Assembly: GCF_001650875.1 (NCBI RefSeq)
Contig: NZ_LXYI01000005.1
Location: 1-64,000, forward strand
Direction of reading: 5' to 3'
Source: Sulfitobacter sp. EhC04
Lineage (GTDB): Bacteria; Pseudomonadota; Alphaproteobacteria; Rhodobacterales; Rhodobacteraceae
Length of the DNA stretch: 64,000 nt
A program made the translations under genes and the position numbers. Below, piece after piece: positions 47,459 to 56,313 of this stretch (the first letter of the stretch is position 1; each line of letters begins with the position of its first letter). The notes below the pieces were generated by a model. That model ran no database searches and had not been told where the DNA came from. It worked only from the letters and a program-made list of their open reading frames with translations.

Positions 47459-48031
47459 TCAGGCCGCGCGTTTCCAGGCCTCCAGTGCCGGGTTGCTGTC
47501 GGGCGCGATCACGGCGAGCGAGAGGCCTGCGTCATTGCCTGTCTCTGCCGCGCGCGGGCTGTCGCTGCGCAGGGCCCTGATGGCGCTGATGTTCTCCAGC
47601 ACCTGCGGCACCCTTGTGATACTGCCTGCGATCTCGCGCTGGAACTGCTGGGCTTTGACCTGATGGCGCGCGCCAAAATAGAACGACACGATCACCCCCA
47701 GCAACCACCACAGCGGCTCCGGCACCAGCGCGATGCCCTGCATCCGTTCGGAAAACCACAGCGGGTTGACCATGGCCGAGATGAACAGCCCCATTGTCCC
47801 CAGCGCCAGCGCCGGGCGCGGCAGGCGGTTCAGCCCATCCATGAAGCGGTCAAAGCCACCCTGCCGCGCCACTGCGAATTCCGCGCCATATTGCGACATC
47901 GCCTGCCCCTGCGCCGCCGCCGCCCGCACCGCCCCCGCTTCGGCGTTCTCGCGAAACACTTCCACCGTTTCGCGCACCACATTGCGTTCGCCGCCAAAAA
48001 CCAGCCCGAAGATCCGCGCGATCATCCCCAT
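47459..48031 (-). CDS. Holin of the 3TM family (GTA-type lysis)
   Basis: 190-aa protein with a cytoplasmic helical N terminus, two clear membrane helices (about residues 75-93 and 104-121) and possibly a weaker one, then a polar C-terminal tail. This fits the holin_3TMs family. With the endolysin gene just upstream it forms a two-gene lysis cassette. In Rhodobacter capsulatus such an endolysin-holin pair releases gene transfer agent particles and lies outside the structural cluster. The ATG at 48031 has AAAGGG at a good distance; an internal ATG at 48025 would give an ATGA overlap with the endolysin stop. Confidence 0.82.
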   Translation of the reverse strand: MGMIARIFGLVFGGERNVVRETVEVFRENAEAGAVRAAAAQGQAMSQYGAEFAVARQGGFDRFMDGLNRLPRPALALGTMGLFISAMVNPLWFSERMQGIALVPEPLWWLLGVIVSFYFGARHQVKAQQFQREIAGSITRVPQVLENISAIRALRSDSPRAAETGNDAGLSLAVIAPDSNPALEAWKRAA

Positions 48032-48633
48032 ACCGAAACCCTTTGCTGAAATGCCGCCTTGCTGAGGTGGTATTGCGGCGAGATGAATTCCTCTGCCCGG
48101 ATGATCCAGCCACCCTTGCCGCCCGCCCGGTTGCGCGCATACTTGCGGCTGGCCGGTCGGCGGTCGGCCAGTCGGAAATAATAGTTCCGCCGCGCGATCC
48201 CATAGGCATCGACAAAGGCGTCGGCACCCCGTCGCATCGCGCCGCGTACCGCGCCGATGCTTTGCGGCCCCAGCGCCCCGTCCACCACCACGTCATAGCC
48301 CATGTCGCGCAGCAGCCGTTGCAGGATCTTCACCGCATTGGCCCCCGCGTTGACATACATGTCAAAGACGCTGGGTTGCAGGATGCCTGGCAATTCCCCG
48401 ATCAGCGGTCTTTCGAAATAATGCCGGATAAAGATATCGACGGCCTGCGCGCGGGTCAGGCTGCGCACGTCGCCGACATCGACCTGCCCGTCCCCGGTCA
48501 GGTCCAGCCCCAGCCGCCGCATCGTATGGATGGTCACGCCAAAGTTTGTGGCCCCGCCCGGATCGTCCGGGTCGTTCACGAATCCGCCTTCCCGCGCCAC
48601 GATGGCATCGGCGATCTGCCTGACCGTCTGCAT
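48022..48633 (-). CDS. GH108-family N-acetylmuramidase endolysin
   Basis: 203-aa muramidase. The catalytic glutamate E15 lies in the family signature EGGFVNDPDDPGGATNFGVT (residues 15-34), followed by a PGBD-like region (GYDVVVDGALGPQSIGAV) and the C-terminal segment. There is no signal peptide, so it depends on the holin to reach the wall. AAGGAG precedes the ATG. The gene lies 79 bp after ccmE. A CtrA-like half-site lies 47 bp upstream. Confidence 0.88.
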   Translation of the reverse strand: MQTVRQIADAIVAREGGFVNDPDDPGGATNFGVTIHTMRRLGLDLTGDGQVDVGDVRSLTRAQAVDIFIRHYFERPLIGELPGILQPSVFDMYVNAGANAVKILQRLLRDMGYDVVVDGALGPQSIGAVRGAMRRGADAFVDAYGIARRNYYFRLADRRPASRKYARNRAGGKGGWIIRAEEFISPQYHLSKAAFQQRVSVWG

Positions 48634-48679
48634 TGCTGCTGCTCCTTGCCCAATGATCGGGGCAAAGACTGCTCAGAGA

Positions 48680-48687
48680 ATGGTTAA
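48680..48687 (-). promoter_or_regulatory. CtrA-like half-site upstream of endolysin
   Basis: The minus strand reads TTAACCAT, the CtrA half-site motif seen in Rhodobacterales, 47 bp upstream of the endolysin ATG. CtrA is a known regulator of GTA genes in this order. A single 8-mer can occur by chance. Confidence 0.45.
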
Positions 48688-48712
48688 CGGATTTGACGGC
48701 AGCGCGCGTTGC

Positions 48713-49156
48713 TCAGCCTTCGGGCTCCTGATAGACACCCTGCGCCTTGAGCGCGTCCACGACCTCTTTTGGCATGTAGGTTTCATCGTGTTTTGCAAGA
48801 ATTTCAGTCGCTTCAAAGACACCGTTGATGTAGCGGCCCGTGCCGACCATGCCCTGGTTCTCTTCAAAGAGATCCGGCAGGACGCCGCCGAAGGTCACCG
48901 GCACTGTGGCCCCGCCATCGGTCACGCTGAACCGCACGACCTCGCCGTCGCCGCGGACAAGGCTGCCCTCTTCGACCAGCCCGCCGATGCGGAACACCTC
49001 GGTCGGCGCGGGCGGCTCCGCCATGACCTGAGACGGCGCGCGGAAAAAGTTGATGCCGTCGCGCATTGCATAGCCAATGAGCGCGGTGGCGGCGACCAGC
49101 GCCACCACCGCCACGGCAATCACTTGAATACGGCGTTGCTTTTTCAGGCTTTTCAT
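48713..49156 (-). CDS. ccmE: Haem chaperone CcmE
   Basis: 147-aa membrane-anchored periplasmic haem chaperone. A single N-terminal helix (about residues 11-29) is followed by an OB-fold domain. The covalent haem-binding histidine is H123 in AKHDETYMP, with Y127 nearby. It hands haem to CcmF. It starts 16 bp after argC. Confidence 0.95.
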   Translation of the reverse strand: MKSLKKQRRIQVIAVAVVALVAATALIGYAMRDGINFFRAPSQVMAEPPAPTEVFRIGGLVEEGSLVRGDGEVVRFSVTDGGATVPVTFGGVLPDLFEENQGMVGTGRYINGVFEATEILAKHDETYMPKEVVDALKAQGVYQEPEG

Positions 49157-49171
49157 CGGCTTAACACGGCC

Positions 49172-50200
49172 TCACGGGAACAGGGGTGCCATCATCAGCC
49201 CCTCGGTCTCTTCAATACCTAACATCAGGTTGGCATTCTGCAATGCCTGACCGCTTGATCCCTTGGTCAGGTTGTCCAATGCCGCGACAACGATGGTGCG
49301 CCCTTCGATCCGGTCCGCAACCACCCCGATATGGCAGAAGTTCGACCCGCGAATGTGCCGTGTGCTGGGGGCTTCACCCAATGGCAGAACCTCGATGAAC
49401 GGCTCGACCTCATATGCGCTTTTCAGTGCATCATGAATGGCTTGCGCGTCACCCTTAACGTAGCATGTGGCCAGGATGCCCCGGTTCGCCGGGATCAGGT
49501 GCGGCGTGAACTGCACCTTGACGGGCCGTCCCGCAAGCGCCGAGAATTCCTGATCGAACTCGCCCAGGTGCCGGTGCGTCCCGCCCACCGCATAGGCGTG
49601 ATAGCCTTCGGACAATTCCGCATGCAGCAGGTTTTCCTTCAGCGCCCGGCCCGCGCCCGACACCGCGCATTTCAGATCCAGGATGATCTCATCCAGGTCG
49701 ATCACACCCGCCTCGATCAGCGGGCGCAGGGCAAACTGCCCGGTGGCCGCGTTGCACCCCGTGCCCGCCACCAGCCGCGCGGCGGCGATCTCCTTGCGGT
49801 AGAATTCGGTCAGGCCGTAAACCGCCTCCTCCTGCTGCGCCAGCGCGGCATGATCGTTGCCGTACCATTTCTTGTAGGCCGCCGGGTCGCGCAGCCGGAA
49901 ATCGGCGGACAGGTCGACGATCCTGAGGTCTTTGGGCAGTGCCGCAATCACCTCTTGCGAGGTCTTGTGCGGCAGGGCGCAGAAACACAGGTCGATCTGC
50001 GAGAAATCAATCTCCTCGATGGTCACCAGCCTGGGCAGATCAAGGTGGCGCAGATGCGGAAACACCTCTGCCATGCTTTGCCCGGCCTTTGAGTTTGCAC
50101 CCAAAGCCTTGATTTTCATGGAGGAATGACCGGCGATCAGCCGGATCAGTTCTGCGCCGGTATAACCGGATGCGCCAAGAATGGCGATGTTATGGGTCAT
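49172..50200 (-). CDS. argC: N-acetyl-gamma-glutamyl-phosphate reductase
   Basis: 342-aa NADPH-dependent enzyme of arginine synthesis. The cofactor motif is GASGYTG at residues 9-15. The catalytic cysteine is C149 in [33 protein letters not shown] and [13 protein letters not shown] also fit. It is between murI and ccmE on the same strand. Confidence 0.96.
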   Translation of the reverse strand: MTHNIAILGASGYTGAELIRLIAGHSSMKIKALGANSKAGQSMAEVFPHLRHLDLPRLVTIEEIDFSQIDLCFCALPHKTSQEVIAALPKDLRIVDLSADFRLRDPAAYKKWYGNDHAALAQQEEAVYGLTEFYRKEIAAARLVAGTGCNAATGQFALRPLIEAGVIDLDEIILDLKCAVSGAGRALKENLLHAELSEGYHAYAVGGTHRHLGEFDQEFSALAGRPVKVQFTPHLIPANRGILATCYVKGDAQAIHDALKSAYEVEPFIEVLPLGEAPSTRHIRGSNFCHIGVVADRIEGRTIVVAALDNLTKGSSGQALQNANLMLGIEETEGLMMAPLFP

Positions 50201-50238
50201 GTCGTGGTCCCTCTTGCAGGGGATGGAATATCGGGGGT

Positions 50239-51048
50239 TCAGGCGGCGGTAAAGGTGATCGGTCGTCGCAGGAACTGGGTCGCGCGGGAACTCACCTGTT
50301 TGGGATCGCCCGTTGTCAGAAAGGCGCTGTCGCCGGTGCCCAGCATGCCGGGATGCCGGGTCAGGTAATCGGCCAGGCTTTCAGCGACCAGAGTGGCCTG
50401 GCTGAACACCTGCACATCGGCGCCCAGCGCGGCCTGAAAGGCATCCTGCATCAGCGGATAATGGGTACAGCCCAGTATAGCCGCCTGCGGATGCGGCATC
50501 TTGCGCTTCAACGCGTCCACATGGCTGCGCACCAGCGCTTCTGCCAGGATGAAATCGCCCTCTTCGATGGCATCGACCACACCGCCGCAGGCCTGCGCCT
50601 CCACGTCCACGCCGATGGCGCGGAACGACAATTCGCGCTGAAAGGCGCGGCTGGCGACGGTCGCGGGGGTGGCAAACAATGCGACATGGTTCAGCGCCAC
50701 CTCACGCGGCGGGGAGTTGTCGCCCCACTGCCGTTCGGTCAGCGCCTCGATCATCGGGACAAAGACCCCCAGCACCCGCTTGTTCGTGGGCACCCATGAT
50801 TCCTGCATCCGCCGCAGCGCTGCGGCAGAAGCCGTGTTGCAGGCCAGAACCACCAGATCACAGCCGGCATCGAACAGCCGCTGCACCGCGGCCGTGGTCA
50901 GGTTGTAGATGTCGTCAGAGGTCCGCACGCCATAGGGCGCATGGGCGCTGTCGGCGATATAGGCGAAATCCACCTCGGGCAAACGCGCCTGCACCGCCTG
51001 CCAGACGGTCAGACCGCCCAGCCCACTGTCAAAAATACCAACCGCCAT
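50239..51048 (-). CDS. murI: Glutamate racemase
   Basis: 269-aa enzyme making D-glutamate for peptidoglycan. Catalytic acid/base cysteines are C70 in [10 protein letters not shown] and the second in GCTHYPLMQ. The N-terminal [12 protein letters not shown] (Asp 7 with Ser 8) is diagnostic. It lies 38 bp upstream of argC and may share its transcript. Confidence 0.95.
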   Translation of the reverse strand: MAVGIFDSGLGGLTVWQAVQARLPEVDFAYIADSAHAPYGVRTSDDIYNLTTAAVQRLFDAGCDLVVLACNTASAAALRRMQESWVPTNKRVLGVFVPMIEALTERQWGDNSPPREVALNHVALFATPATVASRAFQRELSFRAIGVDVEAQACGGVVDAIEEGDFILAEALVRSHVDALKRKMPHPQAAILGCTHYPLMQDAFQAALGADVQVFSQATLVAESLADYLTRHPGMLGTGDSAFLTTGDPKQVSSRATQFLRRPITFTAA

Positions 51049-51237
51049 GTCGTCCCTTCAGGCGCGATGCCTTTCTTTGAATTCATACCCTGATTCATGC
51101 GCATGAACCGGGTTCGCGGGCAACTCATATGTCGCTTTGCGGAGGAAATCCATCATCGCTTTAGCGTCACCGTGCGGCAGGAGGCTGTCTGCCCGGGAGC
51201 CATGCAACCCAGCACCTGCAACCGAGCGGACAGCGCG

Positions 51238-51283
51238 CCCAAACTTTTCGAAAAGTTTGGCCCGGAGTTTTTGAAAACTCCGC
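51238..51283. repeat. Twin palindrome element D
   Basis: First palindrome 51238-51260 (CCAAAAC...GTTTGG with one extra A in the left arm), one C, second palindrome 51262-51283 (core CGGAGTTTTTGAAAACTCCG). Same layout as the elements at 30 kb but with different stem sequences. Confidence 0.85.
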
Positions 51284-51387
51284 TGCCCGGCTGCCGTGCC
51301 ACGCTACAGCCTATCCAGGAGCGGGGGGCTGTAGGCCCGGAAGCCTTACCACCTGCCACCAGCACCCGCGCGGTCAGGATTTGCGCG

Positions 51388-51432
51388 CCAAACTTTTCGA
51401 AAAGTTTGGACCGGAGTTTTTGAAAACTCCGG
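51388..51432. repeat. Twin palindrome element E
   Basis: Perfect 22-nt palindrome 51388-51409 (core CAAACTTTTCGAAAAGTTTG), a single A, then 51411-51432 (core CGGAGTTTTTGAAAACTCCG). The layout is identical to element A: 22-1-22 with GC-rich ends and an AT-rich centre. Confidence 0.9.
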
Positions 51433-51515
51433 TGCCCGGCTGCGTGCTCTGGGGACATTGGTGATATGATCTGTCAAACTGAACACGTAGGAATGGTGGG
51501 TCCTGAGAACAGGGC

Positions 51516-54500
51516 CTACTCCGCCGCCTTCGCGGTTTCGGCCCCGCCTGACCGGATCACCGCCAGCAGTTCCTCGCGTCGCTTCGCGGCTTTCGCTTCA
51601 TTCGCCTGCTTGACCGGGCCGAAACCCCGGATTTGCAGCGGCAGTTCGGCCAAGGCTACAATCGCATCACGGGTCTGGTCCGTCAGCATTGGTAGCACAT
51701 CGGCCATATCCCCTTCAAACTGCTTGATCAGCGCGCGCTCCATCTTGCGCTCTTGGCTATAGCCGAAAACATCCAGTGGCGTGCCGCGCAGGCGTTTCAT
51801 CCGCGCCATGACACGCAGCGGGGTTTCCAGCCATGCGCCGAATTCGCGCTTCACCGGGCGGCCGTCCGGCCCCTGTCTGGAGATGATCGGCGGGGCCATG
51901 TGGAAGGTCATCTTGAAATCACCGTCAAACTCGGCTGCGGCCTGTTCGCGGCTGCGCAGCAACAGGCGGGCAACCTCGTATTCGTCCTTGTAGGACAACA
52001 GCTTGTGATACCCCAGTGCCACCGCTTCCTTCACTTTCGGATCGCTGATCCGGTCCAGCAACTTGCCATAGCGTTTGGCCAGCCCCTTGCCCTGATAGCC
52101 GGTCAGATGCTCCTTGCGGTAGGCGATCCTGTCTTCCAGCGACTTGGGCAGCGACACGACCTTGGGCTGCATCACGGCGGCGGCTTCCTCGGGGTACAGC
52201 ACCGCCCAGCGCCCGATCTCAAAGGCGCGCAGGTTGCGGTCAACCGCTGCACCGTTCAGGCGGATGGCGTCCTCGATGCTTTGCAGGCTCAGCGGGATCA
52301 GCCCCTTCTGCCAGGCCCCGCCAAAGACCATCATGTTGGAATAGATGCTGTCGCCCAGCGCCGCCTTGGCAAGGTCCGAGGCGTCGAACAGCGCCACATC
52401 CTCTTTCAGCCGCGCTTCCAGCGCGAGGGTCAGCCGGTCATAGGGCATCTGGAATTCGGTATCGCGGGTGAAATCGCCGGTGATGATCTGGTGCGAATTC
52501 ACCACCGCGCCGGTGCGCCCGCCCCGCGTCAGCCCCAGCGTCATATGCCCGGCGGACACCACAAGGTCCCCCCCGATCAGCGCATCCGCCTCGCCGGTGG
52601 CGACACGGATGGCGCTGATGTCCTCGGGTCGTTCCGCGATGCGGCAATGGATGTGGACTGCGCCGCCCTTCTGGGCCAGGCCCGCCATCTCCATCATGCC
52701 GGCACCCTTGCCATCCAGCTGCGCTGCCTGCGCCAGAACCGCGCCGATGGTCACAACCCCGGTGCCGCCAACCCCGGTAACCACCACGTTATGGGTGCCC
52801 TTGATCGCGGGCAGAACCGGAGCAGGCAGATCGGGAATGTCGATCTCTGTGGTCGGGTCCTTGCGCATCTTGGCCCCTTCCAGCGTCACGAAAGACGGGC
52901 AGAACCCTTTGACGCAGGAGAAATCCTTGTTGCAGGACGACTGGTCGATCGCACGCTTGCGGCCCAGTTCCGTGTCCTGCGGCACGATGGAGACGCAGTT
53001 CGACTGCACACCGCAATCGCCGCAACCCTCGCAGACATCCGTATTGATGAATACCCGCTTGTCCGGGTCGGGGAACAGCCCCCGCTTGCGGCGGCGGCGT
53101 TTCTCGGCGGCGCAGGTCTGGATATAGACGATGGCCGACACGCCTTCGATCTGTTCGAACTTCTTTTGCACATTCATCAGCTCGGCGCGTTCATGCACCG
53201 CGACACCCTTGAAGGCGGCAAAATCCACGTCTTCCTTCTCGTCATAGACGACAGCCAGGTCCTTGACCCCCATGGCACGCAGTTCAGCCACGATGCGGGG
53301 CGCGTCCAGATCGCCCTCGTTGTGCTGGCCGCCGGTCATGGCAACCGCGTCGTTATAGAGGATCTTGTAGGTGATGTTGGTTTTCGCCGCGATTGCAGCG
53401 CGGATCGCCAGCACACCGGAGTGGTTATAGGTGCCGTCACCGAGATTCTGGAAAACGTGCTTGCGGTTGGAAAAGGGCGCTTCGCCGATCCAGTTCGCCC
53501 CTTCGCCGCCCATATGGGTGAAACCGGTGGTTTCGCGGTCCATCCACTGCACCATGTAGTGACAGCCGATCCCCGCATAGGCACGCGCGCCTTCGGGGAG
53601 TTTGGTCGAAGTGTTGTGCGGACAGCCTGAACAGAAATAGGGGGTGCGCGCCGCGATATCCTCGGCGTTGTCGGCACGGCGCGCATCGTCCAGCGATTGC
53701 ATGCCGGCGCGGATACCATCGGTGTCGCGGCCCTCTTCCAGAAGGATGCCGCCCAGTTTTTCCGCGATCCAGATCGGGTCCAATGCGCCGCGCGTCGGGA
53801 ACAGCTCTTCGCCGTGCTCCATCCCGGCACCGGATTTGTGCCAGCCATAAACGCGGCGGTGGGTGTCGTTGAACAGCGCCTCCTTGATCTGGATCTCGAT
53901 CAGCTTGCGCTTCTCCTCGACCACCACAACCAGGTCCAGCCCCTCTGCCCAGTCATGGAAGCCATGCATGTCCAGCGGAAAGGTCTGCCCCACCTTGTAA
54001 AGGGTAATGCCCAGCCGCTCCGCCTCATTCTGGTCGATGTTGAGCAGGCTCATCGCGTGGATCAGATCGAGCCAGTTCTTGCCCGCCGCAACAAAGCCGA
54101 TCTTGGCCCCGCGCTTGCCCCACAGACGTTTGTCCATCTTGTTGGCGTGCGAAAACGCCTCTGCAGCAAATCGCTTGTGGTCGATCATCCGCGCCTCCTG
54201 CAGGTGCGGCGTGTCCTGCAGACGGATGTTCAGCCCGCCCTGTGGCAAGTCGATGTCCGGCACCACCAGTTGCATGCGATGCGGATCGCCGTTGACGACC
54301 GATGTCGCCTCCACCGTGTCCTTCATCGTCTTCAGGCCGACCCAAAGGCCGGAAAAACGGCTCAGCGCCCAGCCATAGATGCCGTAATCCAGAATTTCCT
54401 GCACACCTGCGGGCGAGACCACAGGCATATAGGCATCCACCATCGCCCATTCGGACTGGTGCAGCACGGTGGAGGATTCACCGGTATGGTCGTCACCCAT

Positions 54501-54929
54501 CGCCATCAGCACGCCGCCATGCTTGCTGCTGCCCGCCATGTTGGCATGGCGCATCACGTCGCCCGACCGGTCCACGCCCGGCCCCTTGCCGTACCAGAGC
54601 CCGAAAACGCCGTCGTATCGGCCTTCCCCACGCAGTTCGGCCTGCTGGCTGCCCCAAAGCGCGGTTGCTGCCAGATCCTCGTTCAGACCCGGCTCAAAGC
54701 GGACCTGATGTTCGGTCAGCACTTTTTCCGCCCGCGCCATCTGAAGATCAACGGCCCCCAACGGGCTGCCGCGATAGCCGGTGACATAGCCCGCCGTGTT
54801 CAGCCCCGCCGCCTTGTCGCGCGCCGATTGCATCAGCGTCATCCGCACCAGCGCCTGCGTGCCGTTCAGCAGCACAGGGCTCTTATCAAGGTCGAAACGA
54901 TCATTGAGTGAGATCTTCTGCGTCGTCAT
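51516..54929 (-). CDS. Indolepyruvate ferredoxin oxidoreductase family protein (fused alpha-beta-gamma)
   Basis: 1137-aa single-chain 2-oxoacid:ferredoxin oxidoreductase. The N-terminal part (pyruvate-oxidoreductase alpha-like, GYRGSPLGAVDLQ) is followed by the thiamine-diphosphate-binding domain (GIGCHYMVQWMDRET, GEGANWIGEAPF, DGTYNHSG). A cysteine-rich segment CEGCGDCGVQSNC should bind iron-sulfur clusters, and the C-terminal gamma domain has VVTGVGGTGVVTIGAVLAQA. It probably converts arylpyruvates from aromatic amino acids to aryl-CoA. The substrate is inferred from family. It is divergent from a LysR gene. Confidence 0.9.
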   Translation of the reverse strand: MTTQKISLNDRFDLDKSPVLLNGTQALVRMTLMQSARDKAAGLNTAGYVTGYRGSPLGAVDLQMARAEKVLTEHQVRFEPGLNEDLAATALWGSQQAELRGEGRYDGVFGLWYGKGPGVDRSGDVMRHANMAGSSKHGGVLMAMGDDHTGESSTVLHQSEWAMVDAYMPVVSPAGVQEILDYGIYGWALSRFSGLWVGLKTMKDTVEATSVVNGDPHRMQLVVPDIDLPQGGLNIRLQDTPHLQEARMIDHKRFAAEAFSHANKMDKRLWGKRGAKIGFVAAGKNWLDLIHAMSLLNIDQNEAERLGITLYKVGQTFPLDMHGFHDWAEGLDLVVVVEEKRKLIEIQIKEALFNDTHRRVYGWHKSGAGMEHGEELFPTRGALDPIWIAEKLGGILLEEGRDTDGIRAGMQSLDDARRADNAEDIAARTPYFCSGCPHNTSTKLPEGARAYAGIGCHYMVQWMDRETTGFTHMGGEGANWIGEAPFSNRKHVFQNLGDGTYNHSGVLAIRAAIAAKTNITYKILYNDAVAMTGGQHNEGDLDAPRIVAELRAMGVKDLAVVYDEKEDVDFAAFKGVAVHERAELMNVQKKFEQIEGVSAIVYIQTCAAEKRRRRKRGLFPDPDKRVFINTDVCEGCGDCGVQSNCVSIVPQDTELGRKRAIDQSSCNKDFSCVKGFCPSFVTLEGAKMRKDPTTEIDIPDLPAPVLPAIKGTHNVVVTGVGGTGVVTIGAVLAQAAQLDGKGAGMMEMAGLAQKGGAVHIHCRIAERPEDISAIRVATGEADALIGGDLVVSAGHMTLGLTRGGRTGAVVNSHQIITGDFTRDTEFQMPYDRLTLALEARLKEDVALFDASDLAKAALGDSIYSNMMVFGGAWQKGLIPLSLQSIEDAIRLNGAAVDRNLRAFEIGRWAVLYPEEAAAVMQPKVVSLPKSLEDRIAYRKEHLTGYQGKGLAKRYGKLLDRISDPKVKEAVALGYHKLLSYKDEYEVARLLLRSREQAAAEFDGDFKMTFHMAPPIISRQGPDGRPVKREFGAWLETPLRVMARMKRLRGTPLDVFGYSQERKMERALIKQFEGDMADVLPMLTDQTRDAIVALAELPLQIRGFGPVKQANEAKAAKRREELLAVIRSGGAETAKAAE

Positions 54930-55094
54930 GGCGTCCTCCCCGAACGTCGGTCTCGCGTGATACGGGATATATAGGTCATTGATGCTGACCTGTATAGCGG
55001 GTTTTTGACGTATCCCCAGCAATATTCCCACTGTGTGCCTTTATCTTGTATCTATTTAGGGTAGAGACAGGCAAAGCCAAAGAAAGCGCTGATC

Positions 55095-56000
55095 ATGGAT
55101 TGGGACAAACTCAGAATTTTTCATGCCGTGGCGGATGCCGGGTCTCTCACCCATGCGGGCGACAAGCTGAACCTGTCGCAATCCGCTGTCAGCCGCCAGA
55201 TCCGGGGGCTGGAAGAACAGCTGAACACCAATCTGTTCCACCGCCACGCGCGCGGATTGATCCTGACAGAACAGGGCGAATTGCTGTTCGATGCAACGCG
55301 GTCGATGACCAAACGGGTCGATGCCGCCACCGCACGCATCCGCGACAGCGAGGAAGAGGTCTTTGGCCAGTTGCGCGTGACCACCACAACCGGGTTCGGC
55401 ACGCTCTGGCTCGCACCGCGCCTGCCAAAGCTCTATGAGAAATATCCCGACCTCTCCGTCGATCTGATGCTGGAGGAACGCGTGCTCGACCTGCCGATGC
55501 GCGAGGCCGATGTCGCCATCCGCATGAAGGAACCCAGCCAGGCGGACCTGATCCGCAAGAAGCTGATGATGATCCGCATGTGCCTTTACGCGACCCCCGC
55601 CTACCTGAAGGCGAACGGCACGCCCACCCGGCTTGAGGACATGTCCGACCATCGGTTGATCTGCCAGAACACCGACAGCGCACAGGTGGCCGCCGGTCAG
55701 AACCTTGTCCAGCAGCTTATGCTGAACGACGTGCGGTCCCTGCTGACGGTAAACAATTACTTTGGCGTGCTTCAGGGTGTGCTGCATGATCTGGGAATCG
55801 GGGTGTTGCCCGACTACCTGACGCAGGATTTCCCCGACCTTGTGCAGATCCTGCCGGATATCGAGTCGGCGGATGTCCCGGTTTTCCTCGCCTATCCGGA
55901 GGAACTGCGGCAATCAAAACGCATCGCCGCCTTCCGGGATTTCGTTCAGGATGAGATCATCACTTACCGTAAACGCCTGCGGGATAAAGAAAACGCCTAA
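55095..56000 (+). CDS. LysR-type transcriptional regulator
   Basis: 301-aa regulator. The N-terminal helix-turn-helix is DWDKLRIFHAVADAGSLTHAG and LNLSQSAVSRQIRGLEEQL. An effector domain begins near residue 90 (GQLRVTTTTGFGTLWLAPRL). It is divergent from the indolepyruvate oxidoreductase gene with 165 bp between, so it is the likely regulator of that gene. The effector could be an aromatic amino-acid product, but this is not shown. Confidence 0.9.
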   Translation: MDWDKLRIFHAVADAGSLTHAGDKLNLSQSAVSRQIRGLEEQLNTNLFHRHARGLILTEQGELLFDATRSMTKRVDAATARIRDSEEEVFGQLRVTTTTGFGTLWLAPRLPKLYEKYPDLSVDLMLEERVLDLPMREADVAIRMKEPSQADLIRKKLMMIRMCLYATPAYLKANGTPTRLEDMSDHRLICQNTDSAQVAAGQNLVQQLMLNDVRSLLTVNNYFGVLQGVLHDLGIGVLPDYLTQDFPDLVQILPDIESADVPVFLAYPEELRQSKRIAAFRDFVQDEIITYRKRLRDKENA

Positions 56001-56050
56001 GCTATGCGTCACGAGCATACCCGGCATGCCATATAAATCGAAAAACTGAC

Positions 56051-56079
56051 TTGATCCAAGGCACGCTGCTACCTAATTC
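56051..56079 (+). promoter_or_regulatory. Candidate sRNA promoter
   Basis: TTGATC (56051-56056) and TAATTC (56074-56079) with a 17-bp spacer lie directly upstream of a region that ends in a strong terminator. The match to consensus is moderate. Confidence 0.4.
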
Positions 56080-56084
56080 AGCGT

Positions 56085-56178
56085 TATGAAGATTGAAGCG
56101 CTTCGAACCAGTTCCCAGCGCATCGCTTCATACCTCCCTGTTGGACTTGGGCCGAGCTTTATGCTCGGCCTTTTTTTT
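56085..56178 (+). ncRNA. Candidate trans-acting small RNA
   Basis: About 94 nt from a promoter-like site to a perfect intrinsic terminator, with no open frame of note. It contains the palindrome GAAGCGCTTC and an unpaired CCTCCCTGTTGGACTT stretch that could pair with ribosome-binding sites, just before the terminator stem. This layout fits an Hfq-type sRNA. I cannot assign it to a named family. Confidence 0.55.
56150..56178 (+). terminator. Strong intrinsic terminator
   Basis: GGCCGAGC (56150-56157), loop TTTAT, GCTCGGCC (56163-56170), then eight T residues. It is the clearest plus-strand terminator in the window and lies 150 bp after the lysR stop. Confidence 0.92.
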
Positions 56179-56313
56179 CGCACCGTCACGACCTGCCGCC
56201 GGTGACAGATCCGCGGCAGTTCCCGGTCAGGACCCCAAGCGCCGCTTTGCCCTTTTCCCCTACCTGCGCTTCAATTAAGACAGGCCCATGAACGCCATCG
56301 GGGATACCTGCAC

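Larger units (their letters stand above)
51049..51515. other. Intergenic region with two twin-palindrome elements
   Basis: This 467-bp gap between murI (-) and the ferredoxin oxidoreductase gene (-) has no supported gene. It contains the two 45-46-nt twin palindromes listed below, 150 bp apart. Each is preceded by GCGCGCC and followed by TGCCCGGCTGC, so they are two copies of a longer unit. Confidence 0.6.
56001..56313. other. lysR-purL intergenic region
   Basis: This 313-bp gap holds a probable small RNA (56085-56178) with its own promoter-like site and terminator. The last 135 bp form the purL leader, in which I see no riboswitch. Confidence 0.5.

Noticed and set aside
45682..47580. 632-codon open frame antisense to ccmF
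   Set aside because: The product is His/Arg/Gln/Pro-rich, a reflection of the ccmF codons, and has no ribosome-binding site or domain.
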